From Coralliovum pocilloporae (GTDB taxonomy: Bacteria > Pseudomonadota > Alphaproteobacteria > Rhizobiales > Cohaesibacteraceae): DNA of 64,000 bases. Under the pieces are notes generated by a model. It had not been told where the DNA came from. It saw only the letters and a program-made list of their open reading frames with translations, and made no database searches. This document shows, one piece after another, positions 17,381 to 25,758 of this stretch (position 1 is its first letter; every line of letters begins with the position of its first letter). The translations under genes were made by a program, and so were the position numbers. The stretch spans positions 2,267,501-2,331,500 of the forward strand of contig NZ_CP132542.1 in NCBI RefSeq assembly GCF_030845175.1, in the 5' to 3' direction.

Positions 17381-18103
17381 ATGCGTCAGGCTCTCAAGCG
17401 CTTTATGAAGTCGAGAGGCTTGCAGGTCTTCCTCGGCCATGTCTTCTCGAGCTATCTGCGGTTCGTCAAGGCAACCAGCCGGAGGGTTACGGACCGGCAG
17501 GATACCCGCGCCTATATCTTTGACAACCTGCCGTTCATCACCACGTTCTGGCACGGAGAGCACTTTGTAACCCCGTTTGAATTGCAGGACGGGGTGGATG
17601 TGACCGTGATGATCTCCAAGAGTGGTGACGGGGAAATCAATACTGTCGCCGTTCAGGATCTTGGCTTCGGGGTTGTCCGCGGGTCCGGTGCCAATGACCG
17701 CCAGACCGGCGAACGTGTTTTGAAACGCGGTGGCATTACCGGCCTCAAAAACCTCCTGTCCCTGGTCAGGAAACCCAATCAGGTTGTGGCCATGACCGGC
17801 GATGTCCCCAAGGGGCCCGCCAAGCAGGCTGGTATGGGGCTTGTGACCCTGGCCCGATTGAGCGGACGACCGATTATTCCGCTCGGCGCTGCAACAAGCC
17901 GCTTCATCCGCCTGAAGACCTGGGACAGCATGGTGATCAATCTGCCGTTCAGCCGTCTTGGCATCTGCTGGGGAGAGCCTATTCACATCCCGCGCAATCT
18001 GACAGAAGATGAGCAGGAGCACTGGCGACGGGTTGTTGAAGATGAACTGAATCGCGTGACCCGGAAAGCCTATGAACTGGCAGGACGGGATTGGCATGTC
18101 TGA
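17381..18103 (+). CDS. DUF374 lysophospholipid acyltransferase-like protein
   Basis: 240 residues. The LPLAT superfamily, DUF374 branch, is recognised by the acyltransferase motif in TTFWHGEHFVTPFEL (the H-x4-D/E-like block), VMISKSGDGEI, GFGVVRGSGANDR, a glycine/lysine segment GDVPKGPAKQAGMGLVTLARLSGRPIIPLG, and an LPFSRLGICWGEPI end. These proteins neighbour waaA and lpxK in many Proteobacteria and are thought to acylate lipid A or related lipids at the inner membrane. The exact substrate is not established by sequence. Its stop overlaps the waaA start by 8 bases. Confidence 0.87.
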   Translation: MRQALKRFMKSRGLQVFLGHVFSSYLRFVKATSRRVTDRQDTRAYIFDNLPFITTFWHGEHFVTPFELQDGVDVTVMISKSGDGEINTVAVQDLGFGVVRGSGANDRQTGERVLKRGGITGLKNLLSLVRKPNQVVAMTGDVPKGPAKQAGMGLVTLARLSGRPIIPLGAATSRFIRLKTWDSMVINLPFSRLGICWGEPIHIPRNLTEDEQEHWRRVVEDELNRVTRKAYELAGRDWHV

Positions 18104-19406
18104 TCAGGACCAGACGCAGGAGCCGGAACGCAAGGGCAGTATGATGCTGGGGTTCTATCAGCTTCTGGCCCGGTTGCTGACACCGCTTGCTCCTCTGGTT
18201 CTTAAACACCGTCTGAAACGCGGCAAGGAACACCCTGACCGTCTGCCTGAACGCAAGGGCATCGCAACCCGGGAGAGGCCGGGCGGTCCGCTGATCTGGG
18301 TCCATGCCGCCAGCGTCGGCGAGTTCAACGCCGCGCTGCCGATTGTCAGGCGATTGCGGGACCACAGGGTTACGGTGCTTGTTACCACCGTAACACAGAC
18401 ATCGGCACAGCTGGCAGAGACAGAGCTACCGGACGGAGCCATTCATCAGTTTGTCCCGCTCGATTTTCCATCCTATGTGGAGCGGTTTCTGAGATCCTGG
18501 GAACCGGATCTGGCACTTTTCATGGAATCGGAAATCTGGCCCGCCACCATGTCAGTCCTGTCGGACAAGGCGGTACCGCTTGTTTTTGTCAACGGACGGT
18601 TATCTGAGCGATCCTTCAAGGGCTGGCAGCGGTTTTCCGGACTGGCCATGCGGCTGTTTTCCACCGTCGATATGGTCCTGGCACAGAGCGAGGCTGACGG
18701 AGACCGGTTTCGCAGTCTTGGTGCCGGGCGGGTGCTTGTGACGGGTAATATCAAGTTCGACCGCAAGCCGCTTGAGGCAGACTTTCTCGGCCTGATGGAG
18801 CTTGAGCAGCAGATTGGCAAGCGGCCCGTCTGGCTGGCGGCCAGCACGCATCCGGGTGAAGAAGAGATTATTGCAGAGGTCCATGACCGCCTGTCAGACC
18901 GGCATTCCGATCTTGTCACCCTGATTGTCCCGAGGCACCCTGACAGAGGCCCGGCGCTGGCAGAGGGTCTCGGCAGGAAATACGGCCACCAGGTTGCTGT
19001 CCGGTCAGCAGGAGGGGCTATTCCGGACGGGTCGGCGCTTTATCTGGCAGATACTCTTGGTGAACTTGGACTGTTCTATCGTCTGTCACCGGTCGCGTTT
19101 ATCGGGGGGTCGCTGGCGGAGCTGGGCGGGCAGAACCCGATTGAGGCGGTCCAGCTCGAAAGCCTTGTTCTGCATGGGCCGCATGTGACGAACTTCCGGT
19201 CTGTCTATGACGCCTTATCCGGGGCGGAAGCCTGTATTGCCGTAACCGATGCAGCCTCTCTTGCGCAGGCCGTTGATACAGCATGGATGGACCCGGAGCG
19301 GGTCGAGCGGCAGAATCTTATGGCCAGTGAGACGATAAAGGAATTCACCGGCGCACTGGACCGGACGATGCAAGCCCTGCTACCTTATCTGAGCCGGTTG
19401 GAGTGA
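18096..19406 (+). CDS. waaA: 3-deoxy-D-manno-octulosonic acid (Kdo) transferase
   Basis: 436 residues from the ATG at 18096 (an upstream ATG at 18072 would lie deeper in the acyltransferase gene). It transfers Kdo from CMP-Kdo to lipid IVA at the cytoplasmic face of the inner membrane. Evidence: an N-terminal hydrophobic segment (GFYQLLARLLTPLAPLVL), IWVHAASVGEFNAALPIVRRL with the catalytic-region Glu, MESEIWPATM, a GNIKFDRKP block, AASTHPGEEEII and the CMP-binding VAFIGGSLAELGGQNPIEA. It is part of the pmbA/LPS operon and precedes lpxK by 57 bases. Confidence 0.95.
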   Translation: MSDQDQTQEPERKGSMMLGFYQLLARLLTPLAPLVLKHRLKRGKEHPDRLPERKGIATRERPGGPLIWVHAASVGEFNAALPIVRRLRDHRVTVLVTTVTQTSAQLAETELPDGAIHQFVPLDFPSYVERFLRSWEPDLALFMESEIWPATMSVLSDKAVPLVFVNGRLSERSFKGWQRFSGLAMRLFSTVDMVLAQSEADGDRFRSLGAGRVLVTGNIKFDRKPLEADFLGLMELEQQIGKRPVWLAASTHPGEEEIIAEVHDRLSDRHSDLVTLIVPRHPDRGPALAEGLGRKYGHQVAVRSAGGAIPDGSALYLADTLGELGLFYRLSPVAFIGGSLAELGGQNPIEAVQLESLVLHGPHVTNFRSVYDALSGAEACIAVTDAASLAQAVDTAWMDPERVERQNLMASETIKEFTGALDRTMQALLPYLSRLE

Positions 19407-19463
19407 TATGAGTCTGTCTGAACCCCGGGGGCACAGGGGTAGTATGAATAGGATTGGGGCAGT

Positions 19464-20489
19464 ATGAAAGCGCCGAGCTTTTGGTGGCGGCGGGCCGGTT
19501 TTTTGGCCCTTGTGTTTTTACCGATCAGTATTGTGATCGCGCTCGTGGCGCGATTGAGATTCCGGCGCAAGGGCAAGTCCTTTGATATTCCGGTCATCTG
19601 CGTTGGCAACCCGGTTGCAGGCGGTGCAGGGAAAACGCCGACCGCAATCGCATTGGCCGCCCTGTTGAAGGAAGCGGGATATAATCCGGTTTTTGTCAGC
19701 CGTGGCTATCGTGGCCGATTGTCCGGGCCTGTTGTCGTAGACCCTCAGCGCCACAGAGCACGAGATGTGGGCGACGAACCGTTGCTTCTGGTCAGAACCG
19801 CTCCGACGATTGTGTCGAAGGACCGTGCAGCTGCTGTGGCCCTGGCGGAGAAGGAGGGCTATGACGCTGTCATCATGGATGACGGCTTCCAGAACCCGTC
19901 CCTCACGAAGGATTATTCATTTCTTGTGGTTGATGCCCGGCGCGGTGTGGGCAATGGTCTTGTCATGCCGTCAGGCCCGCTGCGGGCACCTCTTGGCGAT
20001 CAGCTTGACCGGGCCGACAGCCTGGTGGTGATTGGTCATGCGCCGGAAGCTCAGACCATTGTTCGCCCGGCAGCCAAACGGGCCATGCGGATTTTCGAGG
20101 CGGCGATTGCTCCGGACAAGGCCGTGGTCGAACGTCTGGGTGATCTGCCCATTGTTGCCTATGCCGGACTGGGACGACCGAGCAAACTGTTTGATACCCT
20201 GAAGGAGATCGGCAAACCGCCGGTTAAGGGTATCGGCTTTCCGGACCACCACAGGTTCAAGCCCAAGGATGCCAACAGGCTTCTGACGGAGGGCTGGTAT
20301 CACGCGGCCCGGCTGGTGACGACGGAAAAGGATATGACCCGTCTGCCCGGCGATGAAACCATTCTGGGCGAGCTGAAGCGCAACTCAATCGCGCTTCCTG
20401 TAACGCTCACCTTTGATGACCGGGTGACCATTCTGCGGGAGCTGAAGCCGATTATCGAGCGGCAGAGGCGACGGCGCAGAGCGCCATAA
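19464..20489 (+). CDS. lpxK: Tetraacyldisaccharide 4'-kinase
   Basis: 341 residues. It phosphorylates the 4' position of the lipid A disaccharide at the inner membrane. An N-terminal hydrophobic anchor (FLALVFLPISIVIALVA) is followed by the P-loop CVGNPVAGGAGKTPT (about residues 48-62), SRGYRG, GDEPLLL, IMDDGFQNPSL and a C-terminal FPDHHRFKPKDANRL and LVTTEKDMTRL. All are diagnostic. With waaA just upstream it supplies Kdo-lipid A. The short DUF2093 gene converges 5 bases after its stop. Confidence 0.95.
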   Translation: MKAPSFWWRRAGFLALVFLPISIVIALVARLRFRRKGKSFDIPVICVGNPVAGGAGKTPTAIALAALLKEAGYNPVFVSRGYRGRLSGPVVVDPQRHRARDVGDEPLLLVRTAPTIVSKDRAAAVALAEKEGYDAVIMDDGFQNPSLTKDYSFLVVDARRGVGNGLVMPSGPLRAPLGDQLDRADSLVVIGHAPEAQTIVRPAAKRAMRIFEAAIAPDKAVVERLGDLPIVAYAGLGRPSKLFDTLKEIGKPPVKGIGFPDHHRFKPKDANRLLTEGWYHAARLVTTEKDMTRLPGDETILGELKRNSIALPVTLTFDDRVTILRELKPIIERQRRRRRAP

Positions 20490-20494
20490 CGTGT

Positions 20495-20734
20495 TCAGGT
20501 GCCGGGATGATCAATCCGGGCGTCTGTTTCCTGATAGCGCTGGGTGGCTGCATGCGCATCCACATAGGCTTCCTGCCGGGTGGCGCTCCAGTATTTCAGC
20601 TCTTCAAGGGGAATGGCGGTTCCAGTGACAGCGCACAGTACATGGGAGCCTGGAGACAGGACCTGAAAATCACTGTCCAGATAACGGACTTCAGCCTGCT
20701 TGCCTGATGTGTTCTTGCTGAACGGGTTCATCAT
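20495..20734 (-). CDS. DUF2093 family protein
   Basis: 79 residues, matching the small alphaproteobacterial DUF2093 family: VRYLDSDFQVLSPGSHVLC, AVTGTAIPLEELKYWS and RQEAYVDA. The pattern of paired Cys-like and hydrophobic residues (LCAVTG) is conserved, but no function is known. It very often lies beside lpxK, here in convergent orientation with 5 bases between stops. Start codons at 20734 and 20731 are both possible. Confidence 0.85.
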   Translation of the reverse strand: MMNPFSKNTSGKQAEVRYLDSDFQVLSPGSHVLCAVTGTAIPLEELKYWSATRQEAYVDAHAATQRYQETDARIDHPGT

Positions 20735-20828
20735 CTTCTCCGAAACATCGTGCGGGGTCGTGGTGCGAACTCTCCTGTTCCTATGAAGCGTTTATCGAGG
20801 AAGATCAAGCCTTCCCCGATAAACATCT

Positions 20829-21467
20829 TCAACGATGATGGGGCAGGGGAGCGCGGGCCTCGCGAAATTCTCCAAGGCTCTGACGCAGGATTGACCAGGC
20901 GGATGAAATGAAGAGTACGGCCATCAGACCGGCAACGGCTAGGTCGGGCCAGCCAGTCGCTGTTGCCCAGACGCCGCTTGCGGCCAGCATCACAGCCACA
21001 TTGCCGATGGCATCATTACGGCTGCAGAGCCAGACAGATCGGACATTGGCGTCACCATCCTTGTACTTCATCAGAAGCAGGACGCTGATCACATTGGCGG
21101 CCAGCGCCAGAAACCCGACCACGCCCATCACATGGGCCTCGGGAACACCCGTGACAAAGACCCGATACAGTGTAGCACCAAAGACAAACAGGCCCATGAC
21201 AAGAAGCGAAAAGCCCTTGAACAGAGCCGCAGTCGAGCGAATGGCAAGAGACTGGCCGATAACGGCAAGGCTGATGCCATAGGTCAGCGTGTCCCCGAGA
21301 AAATCGAGCGCATCGGCCTGAAGTGCCTGGGAACGGGCTGCCACACCAGCCGTCAACTCAACAGCGAACATGATGCCGTTCAGAGCGATAACCGTCCAGA
21401 GAACCCGTTTGTAAGCGGGTGAGAGACCGTCGAAGCGGGCGTTGTGATTGCAGCATCCGGCTGACAT
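20829..21467 (-). CDS. Cation diffusion facilitator-type metal efflux transporter
   Basis: 212 residues from the ATG at 21467, preceded by AAGGATGG. An upstream ATG at 21518 is ruled out because it overlaps the -10 of the divergent metal promoter. Six membrane segments can be traced. The metal site of the family is seen as ADALDFLGD in TM2 and SRNDAIGN in TM5. The N-terminal MSAGCCNH is a likely metal-capture Cys/His tip. The cytoplasmic C-terminal domain of larger CDFs is missing, as in the short CzcD-like branch. It probably exports Zn2+, Co2+ or Cd2+ from the cytoplasm, controlled by the adjacent MerR protein. Confidence 0.87.
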   Translation of the reverse strand: MSAGCCNHNARFDGLSPAYKRVLWTVIALNGIMFAVELTAGVAARSQALQADALDFLGDTLTYGISLAVIGQSLAIRSTAALFKGFSLLVMGLFVFGATLYRVFVTGVPEAHVMGVVGFLALAANVISVLLLMKYKDGDANVRSVWLCSRNDAIGNVAVMLAASGVWATATGWPDLAVAGLMAVLFISSAWSILRQSLGEFREARAPLPHHR

Positions 21468-21515
21468 GGAACCATCCTTGGTCTGAATCGGGTTGAAAAG
21501 TTCCGGCTCTCCTCT

Positions 21516-21546
21516 CATGTAATCTCTACAGTCACTGTAGGTTCAA
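21516..21546 (-). promoter_or_regulatory. MerR-type operator/promoter with 19-bp spacer for the metal exporter
   Basis: On the minus strand a -35 TTGAAC (21546-21541) and a -10 TACATG (21521-21516) are separated by 19 bases. The spacer holds the perfect dyad CTACAG-TCA-CTGTAG (21526-21540). The overlong spacer with a central dyad is the hallmark of MerR-family promoters, which the metal-loaded regulator untwists. It sits between the divergent exporter and merR-like genes. Confidence 0.88.
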
Positions 21547-21556
21547 GGGAAAAGTC

Positions 21557-21979
21557 ATGTTGTCGATCGGCCAGATGGCGAAGCAGGCGGAAACCAAGGT
21601 TCAGACGATCCGGTATTATGAGGAGATTGGTCTGATGCCCGTACCAGACAGGAGCGAGGGTGGTCAAAGGCGCTATGGCACGGACAGCCTCGACAGACTG
21701 TGTTTCATCCGGCACGCAAGGGCGCTCGGGTTTGCTATCCCCGCGATCAGGGAGATGATCGACATGGCTCAGAAGCCCGAGCAGTCCTGTGCGCTGATTG
21801 ACAATCTTGCATCCCGGCATCTGGCTGACGTACGATCACGGATCGAGAGATTGCAGTCTCTCGAAAGAGAGCTGGAACGAATGCTCGACCATTGTCGTGG
21901 CGGGCATGTTGCCGATTGCAGGATTTTAGAGGTTTTGGGAAATCACAGCCTCTGCCTTGAAGAGCACGACCGAGACTGA
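21557..21979 (+). CDS. MerR family heavy-metal-responsive regulator
   Basis: 140 residues. The N-terminal winged helix (MLSIGQMAKQAETKVQTIRYYEEIGLMP, then RRYG) is that of MerR proteins, followed by a dimerisation helix and Cys-rich metal loop. Cysteines in PEQSCALID, DHCRGGHVADCRILE and HSLCLEE fit the metal-binding layout of the CadR/PbrR/ZntR group. It lies divergent from a CDF exporter with the 19-bp spacer operator between them, so it should activate that exporter on metal excess. Which metal cannot be read safely. The start has AGGGAAA upstream. Confidence 0.9.
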   Translation: MLSIGQMAKQAETKVQTIRYYEEIGLMPVPDRSEGGQRRYGTDSLDRLCFIRHARALGFAIPAIREMIDMAQKPEQSCALIDNLASRHLADVRSRIERLQSLERELERMLDHCRGGHVADCRILEVLGNHSLCLEEHDRD

Positions 21980-21989
21980 TGAGACCGGA

Positions 21990-24011
21990 TCAGGCGTTTG
22001 ACGCCACTCGCAATTTGCCACGATGGATATCGGGATCCGCAGTGATCTCAGTTAGCGAGCGGGCTTTTGCATAGTACCAGCCCTGGCCGAGGGTGCAGCC
22101 CGCTGCCTGGAGCAGGGTGACATGATCTGATGTCTCGACGCCTTCCGCAACGATGGTCATATCCAGCGCGTGGCCAAGGCCGACAATTGAGCTGACGATC
22201 GCATCAACCGTACGGCTGTGACCGAGCTGGTTGATGAAACTGCGGTCGATCTTGACCTTGTCGAACTGGAAACTGGCCAGATAACTGAGGCTTGAATAAC
22301 CGGTGCCGAAATCATCCAGGGCAATCTTCACGCCCATTTCCTTCAGGGATTTGAGCACACGAATATGCTCCTCGGCCTCGCTCAGGAAAACCCGTTCGGT
22401 GATTTCCACTTCCAGACGCTCAGCGGGCAGGCCACTTTGCCTCAGCGCAGACCGGACTTCCTTGACCACATCCTGTCTGCGGAACTGCGCCGGTGACAGA
22501 TTGACGGAAATGGTTGCATTGCCGGGAAGCTTGAGGGCGTCACGGCAGGCTTTATGCAGCACATAGGAGCCGATCGGGCCGATCAGTCCCGTATCTTCGG
22601 CGACCGAGATGAACTCGGCCGGTGACTGGGGACCGCGGACCGGATCTGTCCAGCGGATCAGCGCTTCATAGCCAACTGTTTCGCCGGACGAGAGGGCGTG
22701 CTGAGACTGATACCAAACCTCAAGACTGTCGCTTTCAATGGCCTTGCGGAGACCCGCCTCCGTATCCCGGCGGCGTTCCAGCTCGGCTTTCATTTCAGGT
22801 GTGAACAGGCGCGATGTAGATCGGCCATCCTGCTTGGCGCGATAAAGTGCGAGGTCTGCATTGCGCAACAGGCGGTCGGGTTCCTTGGCGTCCTGATTGG
22901 CACGGGCGATGCCGACGGATGCCGTTGAGACAATCTGATGACCATTGGCGGCAAAGGGTTGCTCGAACCGCTCGACAATATGCTGACCCAGCGCTGCCAC
23001 ATCATGAATGGGAGAATCAAAGGAAATCACGATAGCAAATTCATCGCCGCCTAGTCGGGCAACAAAACCGCGTTTCTTGATAATCATCGACAGGCGTCGC
23101 GCCATTGCCGAGATGAGCGCATCCCCCGTCGGGTGGCCCAGCGTGTCGTTGATTTCCTTGAACCGGTCAAGATCTATCAGCAGAAGGTAAGTGATTGTTT
23201 CATTGTCCGGCCTGGTCGTGACCGCGATGTCTTCCAGTTTCCGCATCAGGCTGGCCCTGTTCGGAAGGCCGGTCAGAGGATCATGATGAGCCAGGAAACG
23301 CGCTTCCTGCTGGATTTTCAGATGTCCGCGCAGTCGCTTCCAGCCCAGCAGCGCGGCGAGGGCCATCATAATAGCAACGATGATGGACATGATCCGCGTG
23401 GCTTCGGAAGCCGAGACGATCAGGATCCGGCCTGCATCGGAGACAGTTGATTCGATACGGGCAACACCGGCGATAGTCCCGTTCTTGAAGAGCGGCACAT
23501 AGGTCGTTGTCTGCCAGTTTTCCTGAGATGAGTTGAGTACGACCTGCATCTGGCCGGATTTGAGGGCCGCTTCAAAATATGGACGCTGTGTCCCCGGCAG
23601 TCCGGCAAATGAGGCCTGGACGTCCGGTGCGTAGCGGCAGAAGCCGGTATATCTGCACAGATCGATTACCCTGCCACTGCGGGTCAGCATCGTAATCTTG
23701 CTGATCTTGGAGAGATGTCCCTTGGGCTGAGTAAAAAAGGAAAAAACCGTGTTGAAAATTGGATGGGCTGCGCTGGGCTTGAACTCGCCCTGCAAGTAGT
23801 AACTGCCGGATCTTGGGGCATTCACCGTGTCGGCAAAGCCGGTCTTCTCTACCAGATAGGAGGACCAGGAATAGGTGTTGGCCTTGACGTTGGAAACAAA
23901 GCGATGATGCAGGACTGAATCTTCCCCCTGCATCAGCCCCATGATGATGGCGGCTGTGATGCAGGCGAGCACGAGAAACTGCTTGATTTCTGATCGCGTC
24001 GCAACAAACAA
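21990..24011 (-). CDS. Membrane-bound bifunctional diguanylate cyclase/phosphodiesterase (GGDEF-EAL)
   Basis: 673 residues from a TTG start. Two membrane helices (about residues 9-27 and 205-225) bracket a periplasmic sensor domain. GGDEF follows at about residues 240-400 with an intact RLGGDEFAI, then EAL at about 415-665 with YEALIRW, NLSPAQFRR, EITERVF and [13 protein letters not shown]. Both catalytic motifs are complete, so synthesis and hydrolysis of cyclic di-GMP are each possible. The periplasmic part contains two Cys (DLCRYTGFCRY) that might form a disulphide, a possible redox handle (inference). A perfect 8-bp inverted repeat lies just ahead of its ribosome binding site. Confidence 0.92.
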   Translation of the reverse strand: MFVATRSEIKQFLVLACITAAIIMGLMQGEDSVLHHRFVSNVKANTYSWSSYLVEKTGFADTVNAPRSGSYYLQGEFKPSAAHPIFNTVFSFFTQPKGHLSKISKITMLTRSGRVIDLCRYTGFCRYAPDVQASFAGLPGTQRPYFEAALKSGQMQVVLNSSQENWQTTTYVPLFKNGTIAGVARIESTVSDAGRILIVSASEATRIMSIIVAIMMALAALLGWKRLRGHLKIQQEARFLAHHDPLTGLPNRASLMRKLEDIAVTTRPDNETITYLLLIDLDRFKEINDTLGHPTGDALISAMARRLSMIIKKRGFVARLGGDEFAIVISFDSPIHDVAALGQHIVERFEQPFAANGHQIVSTASVGIARANQDAKEPDRLLRNADLALYRAKQDGRSTSRLFTPEMKAELERRRDTEAGLRKAIESDSLEVWYQSQHALSSGETVGYEALIRWTDPVRGPQSPAEFISVAEDTGLIGPIGSYVLHKACRDALKLPGNATISVNLSPAQFRRQDVVKEVRSALRQSGLPAERLEVEITERVFLSEAEEHIRVLKSLKEMGVKIALDDFGTGYSSLSYLASFQFDKVKIDRSFINQLGHSRTVDAIVSSIVGLGHALDMTIVAEGVETSDHVTLLQAAGCTLGQGWYYAKARSLTEITADPDIHRGKLRVASNA

Positions 24012-24021
24012 GATGAGGTCC

Positions 24022-24041
24022 CCATTTAGCTGCCTAAATGG
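24022..24041 (-). promoter_or_regulatory. Inverted repeat directly before the GGDEF-EAL start
   Basis: CCATTTAG-CTGC-CTAAATGG, a perfect 8-bp dyad, ends about 10 bases upstream of the TTG start of the GGDEF-EAL gene and touches the probable GGGGACC ribosome binding site. It could be an operator or an RNA hairpin that limits translation. Confidence 0.4.
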
Positions 24042-24187
24042 TTGCAGAAAAAACTTTCAATTTCTCTAACATGAATGAGAATTGCCTCTCTGCTCCGTAT
24101 AAGGATACCACCTTCTGCCGGAAGACAGTTTCCGCGTTGCTGTTTATCCATGTTGCTCTTAAATAAGAACCTGGCGGACAAAGCGGG

Positions 24188-25606
24188 GTGGGGACAGTGA
24201 CAACGGAAATTGCGGCGAGATTTGTAACCGGCTCGACCCTGCGCCATGTGGTCAATATGACAGCTGCCGGTTCTGTAGGGCTGATGGCGGTTTTTCTGGT
24301 TGATTTCGCCAACCTCTTTTACATCTCCCAACTGGGCGAGCAGGAGCTTGCAGCGGCAATCGGCTATGCAGGGACCATCCTGTTTTTTGGTATTTCCGTT
24401 TCCATCGGTTTGACCATTGGCGGTGTGGCTCTGGTCTCGCGTGCGCTTGGAGCAGGGGAGAGTGACAAGGCTCGTCGTCTGGCCATGTCATCCGTTGTGT
24501 CGTCCTTTATCGCGCTGAGTGTTATATGCATGGCATCCCTGCCATTCATTGACATATTTGTGGCAGCCCTTGGCGCCGAAGGCTTAACTGCTGAAATTGC
24601 TGAAGATTTTCTGATTATCGTCTTGCCATCCATGCCTCTCATGGGCCTGGGTATGGCCTTTTCCGCCCTGCTGCGTGCGGTAGGAGATGCCAAGCGATCC
24701 ATGTATGTGACCCTGGCTGGCGCTGTGGCTTCTGCCTTGCTTGATCCACTGTTTATCTTCGGTTTTGGCTGGGGCGTGGAGGGGGCGGCCATTGCCACAG
24801 TCTGTGCCCGCGCCACAATGGTGATTGTCGGCTGGTATGGCGTTGTCGTGCGCCATGATATGCTGCGGCGGATCAGCTGGCGCGAAGGGCTGTCGGATTG
24901 TGACAAACTGGCCCGAATTGCGCTGCCTGCCATTCTGACCAATGTTGCAACACCTGTCGGCAATGCCTTTGTGACCTGGTCAATCGCTGATTTCGGTGAT
25001 GATGCCGTGGCTGGCTGGGCTATCATCGGGCGTCTGATCCCGGTGGCTTTCGGAGCGCTTTTTGCCCTGTCCGGAGCCGTCGGGCCGATCCTTGGTCAGA
25101 ACCTTGGAGCAAGACAATTCGAGCGGGTGGTCAGCACGCTGAATGATTGCCTGAAGGTGACGTTGATCTATTCCGCTGTAGTGTGGTTGTTGCTGTATCT
25201 GCTGCAGGACCAGATTGTAAGCCTGTTCCTGGCGGAAGGGGATACAGAAACACTGATCCGTTTCTTCTGCTCACTGGTTGCCGGGATGTTCCTGTTCAAC
25301 GGGGCTTTGTTTGTAGCCAATGCGGCCTTCAACAATCTTGGTTATCCCTTGATGTCGACCCTGTTCAACTGGGGCAAGGCAACGGTTGGAACGGTACCAT
25401 TCGTGCTGGTTTTCGCTCATTTCTGGCAGGCCGAGGGTGTTTTGATCGGTCAGGGGATTGGGTCAATCCTGTTTGGTCTTGCTGCCATTATCGCCTGCTA
25501 CAAGGTGGTGGCCCATCTCAAGGACGTTGACCCGGATATGTCCAAACCACCGGTCTGGCGTATGGCTCTCTCGGCCTTTACCAGCGGCAAGGGTGCCAGT
25601 CTCTGA
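24188..25606 (+). CDS. MATE family multidrug efflux transporter
   Basis: 472 residues, typical length, with about 12 hydrophobic segments in two repeats of six. Family-like stretches include the N-terminal VDFANLFYISQLGEQELAAA, SIGLTIGGVALVSRALGAG (the G-rich TM2 loop), LPSMPLMGLGMAFSALLRAVGD and, in the second half, LSGAVGPILGQNLGARQF. These inner-membrane antiporters use Na+ or H+ gradients to expel cationic drugs and metabolites. The start is the GTG at 24188, with a second GTG three codons on. It is divergent from the GGDEF-EAL gene and shares a 176-base intergenic region with it. Confidence 0.92.
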   Translation: MGTVTTEIAARFVTGSTLRHVVNMTAAGSVGLMAVFLVDFANLFYISQLGEQELAAAIGYAGTILFFGISVSIGLTIGGVALVSRALGAGESDKARRLAMSSVVSSFIALSVICMASLPFIDIFVAALGAEGLTAEIAEDFLIIVLPSMPLMGLGMAFSALLRAVGDAKRSMYVTLAGAVASALLDPLFIFGFGWGVEGAAIATVCARATMVIVGWYGVVVRHDMLRRISWREGLSDCDKLARIALPAILTNVATPVGNAFVTWSIADFGDDAVAGWAIIGRLIPVAFGALFALSGAVGPILGQNLGARQFERVVSTLNDCLKVTLIYSAVVWLLLYLLQDQIVSLFLAEGDTETLIRFFCSLVAGMFLFNGALFVANAAFNNLGYPLMSTLFNWGKATVGTVPFVLVFAHFWQAEGVLIGQGIGSILFGLAAIIACYKVVAHLKDVDPDMSKPPVWRMALSAFTSGKGASL

Positions 25607-25758
25607 AATCTGTGAGCGGTTCCATTCAATGTTCTGATCACGTCCAAAACGGTTTTTGATGTCGTCTTTGCGCTGGTCAAGGTCCACTCAATTCGCTTTA
25701 TTGGCAAATATGTTTCGATTCGATCAGGGGGAGTCCCTGCGTAAATGGGAGGTTCATA

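Noticed and set aside
24070-24095. Possible Fur/Irr-type iron box (ATGAGAATT region)
   Set aside because: Too few matches to the GATAATGATAATCATTATC-type consensus, and the neighbours (MATE, GGDEF-EAL) give no support.
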